Assembly: GCA_017744495.1 (NCBI GenBank)
Contig: JAGIBE010000111.1
Coordinates: 22,914-86,913 of the forward strand
DNA from: Caulobacter sp.
GTDB taxonomy: Bacteria; Pseudomonadota; Alphaproteobacteria; Caulobacterales; Caulobacteraceae
DNA length: 64,000 nucleotides
Reading direction: 5' to 3'
Under the pieces are notes generated by a model that saw nothing but the letters and a program-made list of their open reading frames with translations, was not told the DNA's origin and ran no database searches. The translations under genes and the position numbers were made by a program. Of this stretch, positions 9,595 through 20,766 are shown piece by piece. Numbering within the stretch: the stretch's first letter is position 1; each line of letters begins with the position of its first letter.

Positions 9595-10601
9595 GCGACC
9601 TCAAGGCCGGGCTGGAGGCCTATCTCAGCGACCTGTGGGGCGCGCCGACCTCGGTCAGCAACCTCTCGCGCATCCCCGGCGGAGCCAGCCGCGAGACCTA
9701 TCGCCTGGACGCCGATACCGGCGGGGTCACGCGCGGCATGATCCTGCGCCGCGACCCGCCCGGCAGCCTGATCGAGACCGATCGCCGGCTGGAGTTCCTG
9801 GCCTACCGCACCGTCCACGGCCACGTGCCGGTCCCCCAGGCCATCGCCCTGGAGGCGGACGGCGGACCGCTGGACCGGCCGTTCTTCCTGATGGAGCGCA
9901 TCGACGGCGGGACCGTGCCGTCGCCGTTCGTGTTCGATCCCTATGGCGAGCACGCGGCGGCCCTGGGCCGGCAGTTCTTCACCACCCTGGGCAAGCTGGC
10001 GGCCCTGCCGCACGAGGGGACACCGATCCGCCAGGTCGCCGAGGCGCCCGCGCCGGAGGACTGCTGGCGCATCGCGCTCGACCACTGGTCCGGCGTGATC
10101 GAGGCCGACGAGCAGCATCCGCAGCCCATCGTCCGCGCCGCCATCCGCTGGCTCCGCCGCCACCCGCCGCCGCCGGCCCAGCGGGTGTCGATCGTCCACG
10201 GCGACTACCGCACCGGCAACTTCATGCACGACGGGGCCGGGACGATCCTGGCGATCCTCGACTGGGAGATGGCCCATCTGGGCGACCCGATCGAGGACCT
10301 GGGCTGGGCCTTCGACCCGCTGTGGAACCACTTCGACGAGGGCAAGGTCGCGGGCCTTATTCCTCCCGCCGAGGCTGTCGCCCTGTGGGAGGCGGCCAGC
10401 GGCCTGACCGTCGATGCCAAGGCCCTGGCCTGGTGGTCGCTGTTCAACGCCGTGAAGGGCCAGGCGATCTGGACCTCGGCGGCCAAGGAATATCGCGACG
10501 GCGGCTTCATCGACCCCATCCTGGCGATCTCGGGCTGGTACACGGCTCGGCGGCACGACGTGATCCTGGCCAAGCGGCTGGCCCAGCTGGAGGGAATCTG
10601 A
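9591..10601 (+). CDS. Phosphotransferase family protein (APH / ACAD10-11-like kinase)
   Basis: VHGDYRTGNFMHDGAGTILAILDWEMAHLGDPIEDLGW. Confidence 0.9.
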   Translation: MSDLKAGLEAYLSDLWGAPTSVSNLSRIPGGASRETYRLDADTGGVTRGMILRRDPPGSLIETDRRLEFLAYRTVHGHVPVPQAIALEADGGPLDRPFFLMERIDGGTVPSPFVFDPYGEHAAALGRQFFTTLGKLAALPHEGTPIRQVAEAPAPEDCWRIALDHWSGVIEADEQHPQPIVRAAIRWLRRHPPPPAQRVSIVHGDYRTGNFMHDGAGTILAILDWEMAHLGDPIEDLGWAFDPLWNHFDEGKVAGLIPPAEAVALWEAASGLTVDAKALAWWSLFNAVKGQAIWTSAAKEYRDGGFIDPILAISGWYTARRHDVILAKRLAQLEGI

Positions 10602-11032
10602 TGACCCCGGCCCTGCCCGACATCCTGCGCGGAAACTTCATGAGCCTGGCCATTCCCGGCCCGCCCGAGCAGCAGGGCGAGTTCATGACCGGCCGCGTCG
10701 GAGTCATCGCCCTGCTCTCGCTGCTGGCCGCCCAGGAGGTGGAGCGCGGGACCCAGGCCCGGGTCTGGGAGAACGCCGCCATCGCCGCCGTCCTGGCCGA
10801 GGCCGCCGACGCCTACGGCGTCCAGTACGCCGAGATCGCCGCGATCGAAGCCGCCGACCTGTCGCTGGAAGCCCTGGACCGCGCCAACGCCGCCCTGCGC
10901 CGAGGCCTCATCGCCCTGCACGAGGCGGTGGAGGCGGCGGGCGATCTGCTGCGCCACAGGATGATCGTGGGGCTGTACGGCCAGATGGCCGAGAAGCGGA
11001 ACCTGGAGCTGCCGCCGCTGCCGGCGCGGTAG
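10601..11032 (+). CDS. Hypothetical protein, translationally coupled to upstream kinase
   Basis: ATGA overlap; start re-assigned within ORF 9635..11032. Confidence 0.7.
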   Translation: MTPALPDILRGNFMSLAIPGPPEQQGEFMTGRVGVIALLSLLAAQEVERGTQARVWENAAIAAVLAEAADAYGVQYAEIAAIEAADLSLEALDRANAALRRGLIALHEAVEAAGDLLRHRMIVGLYGQMAEKRNLELPPLPAR

Positions 11033-11045
11033 TTTCCCAACGCCC

Positions 11046-11182
11046 CGTCATCCTCGGACTTGTTCCGAGGACCCCTCTATCCGTTGGTTTGCCGCTGGGG
11101 TTGGTCCGCGACCTCAACGCTCCACGGATCATCCTTCTTCTCGGCTGAAACAGGGGTCCTCGGAACAAGTCCGAGGATGACG
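11046..11182. repeat. Family B long inverted repeat
   Basis: CGTCATCCTCGGACTTGTTCCGAGGACCCC ... GGGGTCCTCGGAACAAGTCCGAGGATGACG. Confidence 0.95.
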
Positions 11183-11319
11183 GAGCGTAGGGTGAGCATG
11201 GTGGGAAACCACAAACTTCCGCTCATACCGCTCATGAGCCCTAGCCAAGTCAGCTTAACCGCCCCATCTGCGACGCGCGGCTTCGCTCCGGGAGGGGGCG
11301 GACGCAGCCCAGGACAGCC

Positions 11320-13001
<1,682 letters not shown>

Positions 13002-13011
13002 GCATAAGAAA

Positions 13012-13164
13012 TCCTCTCCCCGAGGGAGAGGGCGAGACCCGCCGCGAAGCGGTGGGAGGGTGAGGGGTTACACCCTCACCAACTTCGTGCCGGCTCTCCG
13101 GCTGACATTGTAGCCCCTCACCCGACCCGCTTCGCGGGCCACCCTCCCCCTCTGGGAGAGGGAT
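13012..13164. repeat. Family E intergenic inverted repeat, copy 2
   Basis: CTCTCCCCGAGGGAGAGGG...CCCTCACCCGACCCGCTTCGCGGGCCACCCTCCCCCTCTGGGAGAGGG. Confidence 0.85.
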
Positions 13165-13168
13165 TAGG

Positions 13169-13621
13169 TTACCGCACCGTCAGCACCGCGCCGTCGATGC
13201 CCACCACCAACACCTTTTGACCGGCCGCCGGCGGGTCGCCGTCGGGCGCCACGGCGGCCCATTCCTTGCCGTCGACGAACACCCGGCCCTTGCCGTTCTC
13301 GAAGCCGGCGAGGGCCTCGCCGTCGCGGCCGACCAGGCGCAGGGACGGATCGTTGAGGTCGGGATTGCCGGCCTCCAGCACCGGCCGCAGGAAGCGCCGG
13401 GCAAGGGCCGTGGTGGCGATGGCCAACACCGCGAACAGGCCCAGCTCCACCGGCAGGCCCGGCTGGACCACCAGGGTCAGCAGGCCCACCAACAGGGCGC
13501 TCGCGGCCGGCCACAGCAGCCAGCCGGTGCCGGTGGCCAGCTCGACCGCCAGGAACACGGCCCCGATCGCCAGCCAGACCCAGAACGGGTGGGTGACGTA
13601 GAACTGCATCAGGCCGTCCAT
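13169..13621 (-). CDS. NfeD family membrane protein
   Basis: Small 2-3 TM protein with C-terminal OB-like domain, immediately downstream of SPFH gene. Confidence 0.85.
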   Translation of the reverse strand: MDGLMQFYVTHPFWVWLAIGAVFLAVELATGTGWLLWPAASALLVGLLTLVVQPGLPVELGLFAVLAIATTALARRFLRPVLEAGNPDLNDPSLRLVGRDGEALAGFENGKGRVFVDGKEWAAVAPDGDPPAAGQKVLVVGIDGAVLTVR

Positions 13622-13625
13622 CGCG

Positions 13626-14600
13626 TCAGCCTCCGCGCTTCGGGGTCGGCGGCACGGCCGGACGCGAGGGGCCGTCGTCGCCGCCCAGGGTCTTCACCAG
13701 CTGGGCCACGCCCGCCACCGTGCCGGTCAGGCCGGCGAAGTCGGCGGGGACGATGACCGTCTTCTGCTGTGGGCTCTTGGCCAGTTCGGCGAAGGCCTCG
13801 ACATACTTCTGGGCCACGAAATAGTTGATGGCGTTGACGTCGCCCTTGGAGATGGCCTCCGACACGAAGGCCGTCGCCTTGGCTTCGGCTTCGGCTTCGC
13901 GCTCGCGAGCCTCGGCGTCGCGGAAGGCGGCCTCGCGCCGGCCCTCGGCCTGCAGGATGGCCGACTGCTTCTGGCCCTCGGCGCGGGCGATCTGGGCCTG
14001 CTTCTCGCCCTCGGCCTCGGTGATCACCGCGCGACGCTCGCGCTCGGCCTTCATCTGTCGGGCCATGGCGTTGGTGATGTCGGACGGCGGCGACAGGTCC
14101 TTGATCTCGATCCGCGCCACCTTCACGCCCCAGGGGCCGGTGGCGTGGTCGATGGTCGACAGCAGCCGGGTGTTGATCTGGTCGCGCTGGCTGAGCACCT
14201 CGTCCAGCTCCAGCGAGCCGACCACCGTGCGTAGGTTGGTCTGGGCCAGCTGGGTGATGGCGTACATCAGGTTGTCGACCCGATAGGCGGCCGCCGCGGC
14301 GTCCATCACCTGGATGAAGACGATGGCGTCGACCTTCACCGAGACGTTGTCCTTGGTGATGACCTCCTGCTGGGGGACCTCCAGCACCTGCTCCATCATG
14401 TTCACGCGCCGGCCCACGGACTCAAGGAACGGGGTCAGGATGGTGATGCCGGGCTTGAGCGTGCGGGTGTAGCGGCCGAACCGTTCGACGGTGAACTCAC
14501 GCCCCTGTGGGACGATCTTGATCGCACTGAAGACGAACACGAGCCCCAGGGCCACCAGGATCAACGCAACGATCAAACCCATAGTCCATGCCTCCCACAA
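13626..14600 (-). CDS. SPFH/stomatin-like band 7 protein (QmcA type)
   Basis: VPQGREFTVERFGRYTRTLKPG... ; ERERRAVITEAEGEKQAQIARAEGQKQSAILQAEG. Confidence 0.93.
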   Translation of the reverse strand: MWEAWTMGLIVALILVALGLVFVFSAIKIVPQGREFTVERFGRYTRTLKPGITILTPFLESVGRRVNMMEQVLEVPQQEVITKDNVSVKVDAIVFIQVMDAAAAAYRVDNLMYAITQLAQTNLRTVVGSLELDEVLSQRDQINTRLLSTIDHATGPWGVKVARIEIKDLSPPSDITNAMARQMKAERERRAVITEAEGEKQAQIARAEGQKQSAILQAEGRREAAFRDAEAREREAEAEAKATAFVSEAISKGDVNAINYFVAQKYVEAFAELAKSPQQKTVIVPADFAGLTGTVAGVAQLVKTLGGDDGPSRPAVPPTPKRGG

Positions 14601-14627
14601 CGCGTGAGGGCGACACTAGCGCGCCCC

Positions 14628-15059
14628 CTAGTTGTTCGCCACGCTTTCCGGCGACGCTTGGTCGGACGGCGCGGCTGCGGTGGTGCGCATGGACTTGGAC
14701 AGCTTGTTCGCCAGGGCCTGGCCCTTGCGGGCAACCTGCTGCTCGGCCTCGCGGCTGGCCTCGTCGCACTGCGGGAACTGGCCCTGGCGGGCGGCGTAGC
14801 CGGTGTTGAACCGCTCGCGCAGCTGGGCGTCGAAGGCTTGGTCGGCCTTCTCCACCTCGGTCAGCCGCACCATGCGCGAGCGCCAGTACTGGTCGCCCGC
14901 CCCTTCGCAGACCTGTCGTAGGGCATGGCTCTCGCCCAGGGTGAAGGCCAGGTCCAGCAGCGACTGGCGCTCGGCCGGTCCCCGGTCCTGAGCCAAGGCC
15001 GGCCCAGCCCCGCACAGGACGGCCAGAGCGATCAGGACGTTGAGCGGCAAGCGTTTCAT
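14628..15059 (-). CDS. Secreted hypothetical protein (TIGR02301-like)
   Basis: Signal peptide MKRLPLNVLIALAVLCGAGPALA; start re-assigned; family name is a tentative recollection. Confidence 0.75.
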   Translation of the reverse strand: MKRLPLNVLIALAVLCGAGPALAQDRGPAERQSLLDLAFTLGESHALRQVCEGAGDQYWRSRMVRLTEVEKADQAFDAQLRERFNTGYAARQGQFPQCDEASREAEQQVARKGQALANKLSKSMRTTAAAPSDQASPESVANN

Positions 15060-15217
15060 GGCCGTCACTATCTCCGCTGGCCGAGCGCTTGTCACGGTTC
15101 CGCGCGTCTGGGGCGAACCGTGTGGATACACAAAAGACTCGGACAGGCCTTGCGAAGGCCACGGATCGGAGCGACCCTGTGGATAACGTGGGGAACAACA
15201 CGCGCAGGGAGGTCGTC

Positions 15218-15427
15218 ATGACTGAAGTGCACTACGGCGTAGTCCGCGTGGGAGACACCTGGGCCATCATCGGCGACCAGCTGAGGGTCGGCGCCTACGC
15301 CTCCCGCAGGCAGGCCGAGGACGCGGCCCGACGCCTGGCCGAACAGGTCACCGGCGTGGGCCTCCCCGTCCGCATCCACCTGCAGGACGACATGGGCCAG
15401 CTGCATCAGCCGACGCTGCTGAGCTAA
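15218..15427 (+). CDS. Small hypothetical protein (DUF2188-like appearance)
   Basis: 69-aa ORF MTEVHYGVVRVGDTWAIIGDQLRVGAYASRRQAEDAARRLAEQ...; family assignment tentative. Confidence 0.7.
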   Translation: MTEVHYGVVRVGDTWAIIGDQLRVGAYASRRQAEDAARRLAEQVTGVGLPVRIHLQDDMGQLHQPTLLS

Positions 15428-15969
15428 GCGGCCTCCACGTCCCCATCGTCGCCGCCGTACAGGAAGCCCCGCACGGCCTTCAGCACCTGCACCGCCGAGG
15501 CCAGGAAGCCGATCACCGACGCGACGACCTGGAACATCGCCCACACCGCCGTGGCCAACGGGCTCTGCGTGAACAGCGAGACCAGCGGATAGATGATCTG
15601 GCTGACCGCGATGCGGAAGCCGGCATAGGCGGTGGAATATTCGATCACCGCCCCGCCGATCGCCGCCACGACCAGCACCGCCAGGACCGGGGCCCACAGC
15701 AGCGGCAGGGTCAGCAGCAGGCCCAGGGCCGTGACCAGACTCTTGGTCGCCAGGCCCGCGCGGGACAAGGCCGTAGCGCCGACCCCGTAAGCCATGGCCG
15801 CGCCCAACAGCACGAAAGCCGTCGGCAGCACCCAGTCGGCCACGTCGACCAGGTCGAGCCCCGCCACCAGGCTGGCCCCGGCAGTAACAATAAGCACAAC
15901 CAGGAACGCGCCCAGCCAAACGGCGCTGTACTGGCTCAAACGATGCCGAATGATGGCGCGATCCCGCAT
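15424..15969 (-). CDS. Hypothetical membrane protein
   Basis: Multiple hydrophobic segments; start MRDRAIIRHRLSQYS chosen. Confidence 0.65.
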   Translation of the reverse strand: MRDRAIIRHRLSQYSAVWLGAFLVVLIVTAGASLVAGLDLVDVADWVLPTAFVLLGAAMAYGVGATALSRAGLATKSLVTALGLLLTLPLLWAPVLAVLVVAAIGGAVIEYSTAYAGFRIAVSQIIYPLVSLFTQSPLATAVWAMFQVVASVIGFLASAVQVLKAVRGFLYGGDDGDVEAA

Positions 15970-16099
15970 GGCCTTTTCCCCCGAGCCAAAAGCGTCGCTG
16001 GACGGTGACTCCGAACACGCTCGGCGTCGACAGGAAACTGAACCGCCCGTCGCGCGCTTTGTTAACGAGGAAGCTGAGCTTTCTTTCGAGGAGGCGAAC

Positions 16100-16852
16100 A
16101 TGGCCGACACCGCCGAAATGGCCGTCGTCAATACGATCCCGCCGCCGGGCTGCGCGGGCAACCGCCTGCTGACCGCGCTGCGGCCGCACGACCTGGCGTT
16201 GCTGACGCCGCACCTGACGCCGATGACCCTGGCCGTCGGCCAGGTGCTGTTCGACGCCGGCGAGGACGTCGTGACCACGGTCCTGCCCTGCTACTCGACC
16301 ATGGTCTCGCTGCTGGTCGTCACCCGCGACGGCGACGAGATCGAGGTCGCCTCGATCGGCCGCGAGGGCGCCGCCGGCGGCATTGTCAGCGCCGGCTTCA
16401 AGCCCGCCTACGGCCGGGCCGTGGTCCGCATCCCGGGCGCGGCCCTGGGCATCCCGACCAACCGGCTGGAGGAGGCCAAGCTGCGCTCGCCGGCCTTGGC
16501 GGACCTGTTCGCCCGCTACGCCGACGTGCTGCTGGCCCAGATGATGCAGTCCTCGGCCTGCAACGCGTTGCACAGCATCGACCAGCGCATGTGCCGCTGG
16601 CTGCTGTCGACCCACGACCGGGCCAACGACGCCACCATCCGCCTGACCCAGGAGACCCTGGCCGACATGCTGGGCGTCCAGCGGACGACGGTCACGGCCG
16701 TGGCCAAGGCGCTGCAGGATGAGGGCCTGATCCGCACCGGGCGGGGCCGGATCGAGATCCTGGACCAGCCGAGACTGGAGCGCCGGGCGTGCGAGTGCCA
16801 TGCGCAGGTCGAGGCGCATTTCCAGCGCATGCTGCCCGAGGTGAAGACCTGA
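16100..16852 (+). CDS. Crp/Fnr family transcriptional regulator
   Basis: N-terminal cyclic-nucleotide-like domain; C-terminal HTH LTQETLADMLGVQRTTVTAVAKALQDEGLIRTGRGRIEILD. Confidence 0.9.
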   Translation: MADTAEMAVVNTIPPPGCAGNRLLTALRPHDLALLTPHLTPMTLAVGQVLFDAGEDVVTTVLPCYSTMVSLLVVTRDGDEIEVASIGREGAAGGIVSAGFKPAYGRAVVRIPGAALGIPTNRLEEAKLRSPALADLFARYADVLLAQMMQSSACNALHSIDQRMCRWLLSTHDRANDATIRLTQETLADMLGVQRTTVTAVAKALQDEGLIRTGRGRIEILDQPRLERRACECHAQVEAHFQRMLPEVKT

Positions 16853-16860
16853 TCTGCCTT

Positions 16861-16972
16861 CCCTCCCCCTTGTGGGGAGGGGGGACCAGCGAAGCTGGTG
16901 GGTGGGGCCTGCTGACTCAGAACACCTCACCCGACCCGCTACGCGGGCCACCCTCCCCACAAGGGGGAGGGA
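16861..16972. repeat. Family E intergenic inverted repeat, copy 3
   Basis: CCCTCCCCCTTGTGGGGAGG ... CACCCGACCCGCTACGCGGGCCACCCTCCCCACAAGGGGGAGGGA. Confidence 0.9.
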
Positions 16973-16984
16973 CAAGACGGATTT

Positions 16985-17950
16985 CTAGCCCCTCAGTTTC
17001 GCCACCCTTCCGATCGCCGCCTCCGCCTCGCTCATCACCCGCCGCACGATCTCCCCCGCCGGCAGCACCTCCCGCACGCCCCCGGCGCTCTGGCCCATGG
17101 CGAAGCACGACCGGTCCGGGTCCAGGCCTTCGATCTGACCGCCGATGCCGCCCATGGCCCCGGCCTGGATCGAGGCGATGGCCTGTTGCGGGAAGGGCAA
17201 GATGTCGGCCGGACGGGACTCCCAGTCCTCGACCCAGGCGTTCTTGCGCACCCGCATCGGCTTGCCGGAATAGGAGCGGGTGCGGACGGTGTCCTCGTCG
17301 GACGCCTCGACCACCGCCTGGCGATAGAGGTCGCCGGCATGGGCTTCGATCGAGGCGATGAAGCGCGTGCCCATCCAGACGCCCTGAGCGCCCAGGGCCA
17401 GGGCGGCCGCCAGGCCGCGCCCGTCGAACAGGCCGCCGGCCGCCACCACCGGGATATCGACCGCGTCCACCGCCTGAGCCACCAACGGCAGCGTCCCGAC
17501 CAGGCCCGTATGGCCGCCGCCCTCGCCGCCCTGGCAGATCACCGCGTCGCAGCCGGCGGCTTGCGCCTTCACCGCGTGCTTCACCGCTCCGCAGACGACC
17601 ATGACCTTCAGACCGGCTCCCTTCAGCTTTTCGATGATCGGCAGCGGCACGCCCAGGCCGGCGATGAAGGACGAGGCCCCGCCCTGGATGATGGCGTCGA
17701 CCGAAGCGGTCAGGGCGTCGGGCGTGGCGGCCAGCAGATCGACGCCGAACGGCTTGTCGGTCAGATCGCGGACCTGGGCCATCTGCAGGCGGATGAAGTC
17801 GGGGCTGGTGCCCGCCATGCCCAACACGCCGTAGCCGCCGGCGTTGGACACGGCCGCGGCCAGATGGGCGTAGGACACCCCGCCCATGCCGGCCAGCAGG
17901 ATCGGATGCTCGACGCCGAGCAAGTCGCACAGCGGGGTGTGCAGGGTCAT
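16985..17950 (-). CDS. Nitronate monooxygenase / 2-nitropropane dioxygenase family
   Basis: TPLCDLLGVEHPILLAGMGGVSYAHLAAAVSNAGGYGVLGMAG. Confidence 0.92.
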   Translation of the reverse strand: MTLHTPLCDLLGVEHPILLAGMGGVSYAHLAAAVSNAGGYGVLGMAGTSPDFIRLQMAQVRDLTDKPFGVDLLAATPDALTASVDAIIQGGASSFIAGLGVPLPIIEKLKGAGLKVMVVCGAVKHAVKAQAAGCDAVICQGGEGGGHTGLVGTLPLVAQAVDAVDIPVVAAGGLFDGRGLAAALALGAQGVWMGTRFIASIEAHAGDLYRQAVVEASDEDTVRTRSYSGKPMRVRKNAWVEDWESRPADILPFPQQAIASIQAGAMGGIGGQIEGLDPDRSCFAMGQSAGGVREVLPAGEIVRRVMSEAEAAIGRVAKLRG

Positions 17951-18059
17951 GGGGTCTCCTCCCAGGCTTTTCGGGCTGGTGTCTCGGGGAGGATGAGCGC
18001 TGTTCCGGAGGGCGGAAAGCGTGCCGCGAGGGCAGGCCGAAAACCTCTCCAAACTCATT

Positions 18060-18188
18060 CGTCATTCCGGGCCTTGTGCCCGGAAGCCCTCTGTCCGCCG
18101 CAAGTGCGGATGGGTGGCGCGCTTGCGCGCCAAAGCGCTGCACATGCGAGCTGAACGAGGGGTTCCGGGCACAAGGCCCGGAATGACG
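18060..18188. repeat. Family C long inverted repeat, copy 1
   Basis: CGTCATTCCGGGCCTTGTGCCCGGAA ... TTCCGGGCACAAGGCCCGGAATGACG. Confidence 0.95.
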
Positions 18189-18237
18189 GCCGTTGAATGT
18201 GGAAATTCCATCGACCGATCAGGTGAGCGCGAAGAGA

Positions 18238-18375
18238 TCAGTCCCGTCGCAGCACGTCCGGCTGGGCCTCGGCTTCCGACGTCCAGAAGCAGGACGCCAT
18301 CGAGGTCAGGATCATCGCGATCAGGGCCAACAAGCCTCTGGGCGGGGTCAGGCCCACGATGTCTTGCGGGGTCAT
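18238..18375 (-). CDS. Possible 45-aa membrane/secreted small protein
   Basis: MTPQDIVGLTPPRGLLALIAMILTSMASCFWTSEAEAQPDVLRRD; no homology support. Confidence 0.25.
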   Translation of the reverse strand: MTPQDIVGLTPPRGLLALIAMILTSMASCFWTSEAEAQPDVLRRD

Positions 18376-18513
18376 CTCTCGTTTCCTCCGGCGACGCCCG
18401 GGTCTGCTGCCCAGGCTGTCGACAGGGAAAGCTTCTCACCGGCCCGAAGGTTGCGCAAGTCCCTTATTTATAACGAGAATTCGTGGACCCGGCCGTCCAG
18501 TTTTCGTCTGACC

Positions 18514-19296
18514 TCAGAAGATCGAATAGGCTCCGTCGATCACGAAGGTGTCGCCCGAATGGTAGCTGGAGGCGTCCGAAGCCAGGTAGACGGCCACGCC
18601 GCCGAAATCGGCCGGCTGGCCCCAGCGGCGGGCGGGAACGCGCGGGATGACCTTCTCGGCGAAGGCCGGGTTGTCCTGGGCGCCCTGGGTCATGTCGGTG
18701 GCGATCCAGCCGGGCAGGATGGCGTTGGCGCGCACGCCCCAGCGGGCGTGCTCGACGGCGACAGACTTCATCATCGAGATCACCGCGCCCTTGGTCGCCG
18801 CGTAGGCCTCGTTGCGGGCCGCGCCCTCGATGGCGGCCAGCGAGGCGACGCCCACGATCGAGCCGCCCGGATCGCCGCCCTTGGCCCGCTCCACCATGTG
18901 GCGGCAGGCCTCGCGGAAGGTGAAGAACACCCCGTCCAGATTGACCGCCAGGGTCTTGCGATAGACCTCGGTCTTCATCTCCACGAAGCTGGGCGCGCCG
19001 TAGCCGACCCCGGCGTTGGCGAAGACGGCGTCCACCCGCCCCAGCGCCGCCACGGCCTCCTCCATGCCCTCGCGGACCTGGTCCTCTTGCGAGACGTCCA
19101 CTACCTGGGCCTTCACGCGGGCGCCGTACTGGAGCAGCTCGGCCTCGGCGGTCTGGTTGCGCTCGGCGTTGGAGCCCCAGATGACGATGTCCGCGCCCGC
19201 TTGAGCCATGGCAGTGGCCATCCCCAGCCCGATCCCGCGATTGCCGCCCGTCACCAGGACCACGCGGCCGGTCAGGTCGAAGGGTTTGTAGGCCAT
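18514..19296 (-). CDS. SDR family oxidoreductase
   Basis: VVLVTGGNRGIGLGMA; YAATKGA. Confidence 0.93.
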   Translation of the reverse strand: MAYKPFDLTGRVVLVTGGNRGIGLGMATAMAQAGADIVIWGSNAERNQTAEAELLQYGARVKAQVVDVSQEDQVREGMEEAVAALGRVDAVFANAGVGYGAPSFVEMKTEVYRKTLAVNLDGVFFTFREACRHMVERAKGGDPGGSIVGVASLAAIEGAARNEAYAATKGAVISMMKSVAVEHARWGVRANAILPGWIATDMTQGAQDNPAFAEKVIPRVPARRWGQPADFGGVAVYLASDASSYHSGDTFVIDGAYSIF

Positions 19297-19375
19297 GCGC
19301 GTCTCACTCCCGAACGTTTGTTTTAATGGGAGCGGTTACGGGGCTCGACGTCAAGGCCGAGGGCGCTCGGGCGTC

Positions 19376-19915
19376 TTACCGCCCCGGCATCGTCCCCGGC
19401 CTGACATAGGGCAGCACGTGCGCCACATAGTCCGGCTTGCCCAGGGCCACGCCCTTGTGGCGCAGGATGTCGTAGGCGGTGACCAGGTGGAAATAGAACT
19501 GGGGCAAGGCCCAGTCGCGCAGGTACTGCTCGCCGGTCATGTCGAAGACGATGCCGTTGGGCATGACCAGTTCGATCGCCCGTTCGGCCGCCCCGTCGAA
19601 GGCGGCGGCGGGGGTGGCCTCCAGCTTGGCGACCGTGGCGGCGACCAGGCCCTTCAGCGCCGCGAAGCTGGGCTCGACCTCGACCAGGTCCGGCGGCGTT
19701 TGGCCGGTCAGCCGCGCCGTCGCCTCGGCGGCCTGGCGGCAGGTGAACCGCACCTGGTCCGACAGTGGGAACATGTCCGGCGCCAGCCGCGCCGCGATCA
19801 GCTCGGCCGGATCCAGCCCCTGGACCTCCGTGAACGCCGCGCCCTTGTCGAGCTGGGCCGACAGATTGCGCAGCATCTGGATGTAGGTCGTGACGGCGAG
19901 GGCGTGGAGATTCAT
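19376..19915 (-). CDS. DUF1993 family protein
   Basis: LHALAVTTYIQMLRNLSAQLDKGAAF; PNGIVFDMTGEQYLRDWALPQFYFHLVTAYDILRHKGVALGKPDYV. Confidence 0.85.
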   Translation of the reverse strand: MNLHALAVTTYIQMLRNLSAQLDKGAAFTEVQGLDPAELIAARLAPDMFPLSDQVRFTCRQAAEATARLTGQTPPDLVEVEPSFAALKGLVAATVAKLEATPAAAFDGAAERAIELVMPNGIVFDMTGEQYLRDWALPQFYFHLVTAYDILRHKGVALGKPDYVAHVLPYVRPGTMPGR

Positions 19916-19952
19916 GGTCAAGCTTTCGGTTTGTCAGACCCCAAGCCTAGCC

Positions 19953-20276
19953 CTACCGCAGGCTCATCCGATAGGGCGAGCTGATGATCGCAGAGGTCAT
20001 CAGCATCAGCAGGACAAAGAGCAGAGCGGTCAGCCGGGTCAGCCAGAACAGCGCTCGCAGCGGCCTGTCCTCGGTGCTTCCGAACAGGACCATCCCGACA
20101 TAACCCCGGATCATCTCCGGACGGGACGCCTTCGGATCGAGGCGATATCCCCGCCTGATGTTGTCGAGGCCGACGATCCGGGCCCGCCACAGCGCCATGG
20201 CAAAGAAAGCGAAATAGAGCGTCGCGGTCGCCCAGATCATGCCGTCCAGCGGCAATTTGACGATTTCAGCCAGCAC
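19953..20276 (-). CDS. Hypothetical membrane protein
   Basis: Two to three hydrophobic segments; GTG start assumed inside ORF 19953..20342. Confidence 0.55.
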   Translation of the reverse strand: MLAEIVKLPLDGMIWATATLYFAFFAMALWRARIVGLDNIRRGYRLDPKASRPEMIRGYVGMVLFGSTEDRPLRALFWLTRLTALLFVLLMLMTSAIISSPYRMSLR

Positions 20277-20287
20277 GGCGCGTCCCC

Positions 20288-20740
20288 TTACCGCCCGAAC
20301 CGCGCGAACGTCTCGCTGATCACCTGCCGCGTCACGTCCCACTCGACCATGGCCAGGGCCTCGTCCAGCGAGACGAACCGCGCCTCGGCCGCGTCGTCGC
20401 CGGCCACCGGCTCACCGCTGACCCAGCGGGCGGCGTAGTCGATCATCAGGTAGTGGTGGGTGATCTCGCCGGTCGTGCGCGAGGTGATCAGGCCATCGAG
20501 CACGTCGACCAGGCCCAGCAACTCGGCTTGCACGCCCGTCTCCTCGGCCAATTCGCGCAGGGCGGCCTCGACCGTGGTCTCGCCGCGCTCCAGCCGGCCG
20601 CCGGGCAGGCTCCATTGGCCGAGCCTGGGCGGGTTGCCGCGCTTGATCAACAGCACCTGGTCGCCGCGCAGGCAGATCACGCCGACGGTGGGCACGGGAT
20701 AGTTGGAGACGACGGGCTGAACGGCGGCGGAAGCGGACAT
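20288..20740 (-). CDS. NUDIX hydrolase
   Basis: Nudix box GGRLERGETTVEAALRELAEETG. Confidence 0.92.
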   Translation of the reverse strand: MSASAAVQPVVSNYPVPTVGVICLRGDQVLLIKRGNPPRLGQWSLPGGRLERGETTVEAALRELAEETGVQAELLGLVDVLDGLITSRTTGEITHHYLMIDYAARWVSGEPVAGDDAAEARFVSLDEALAMVEWDVTRQVISETFARFGR

Positions 20741-20766
20741 GGGGGTCAGATACGCTCCCTCCCGCC

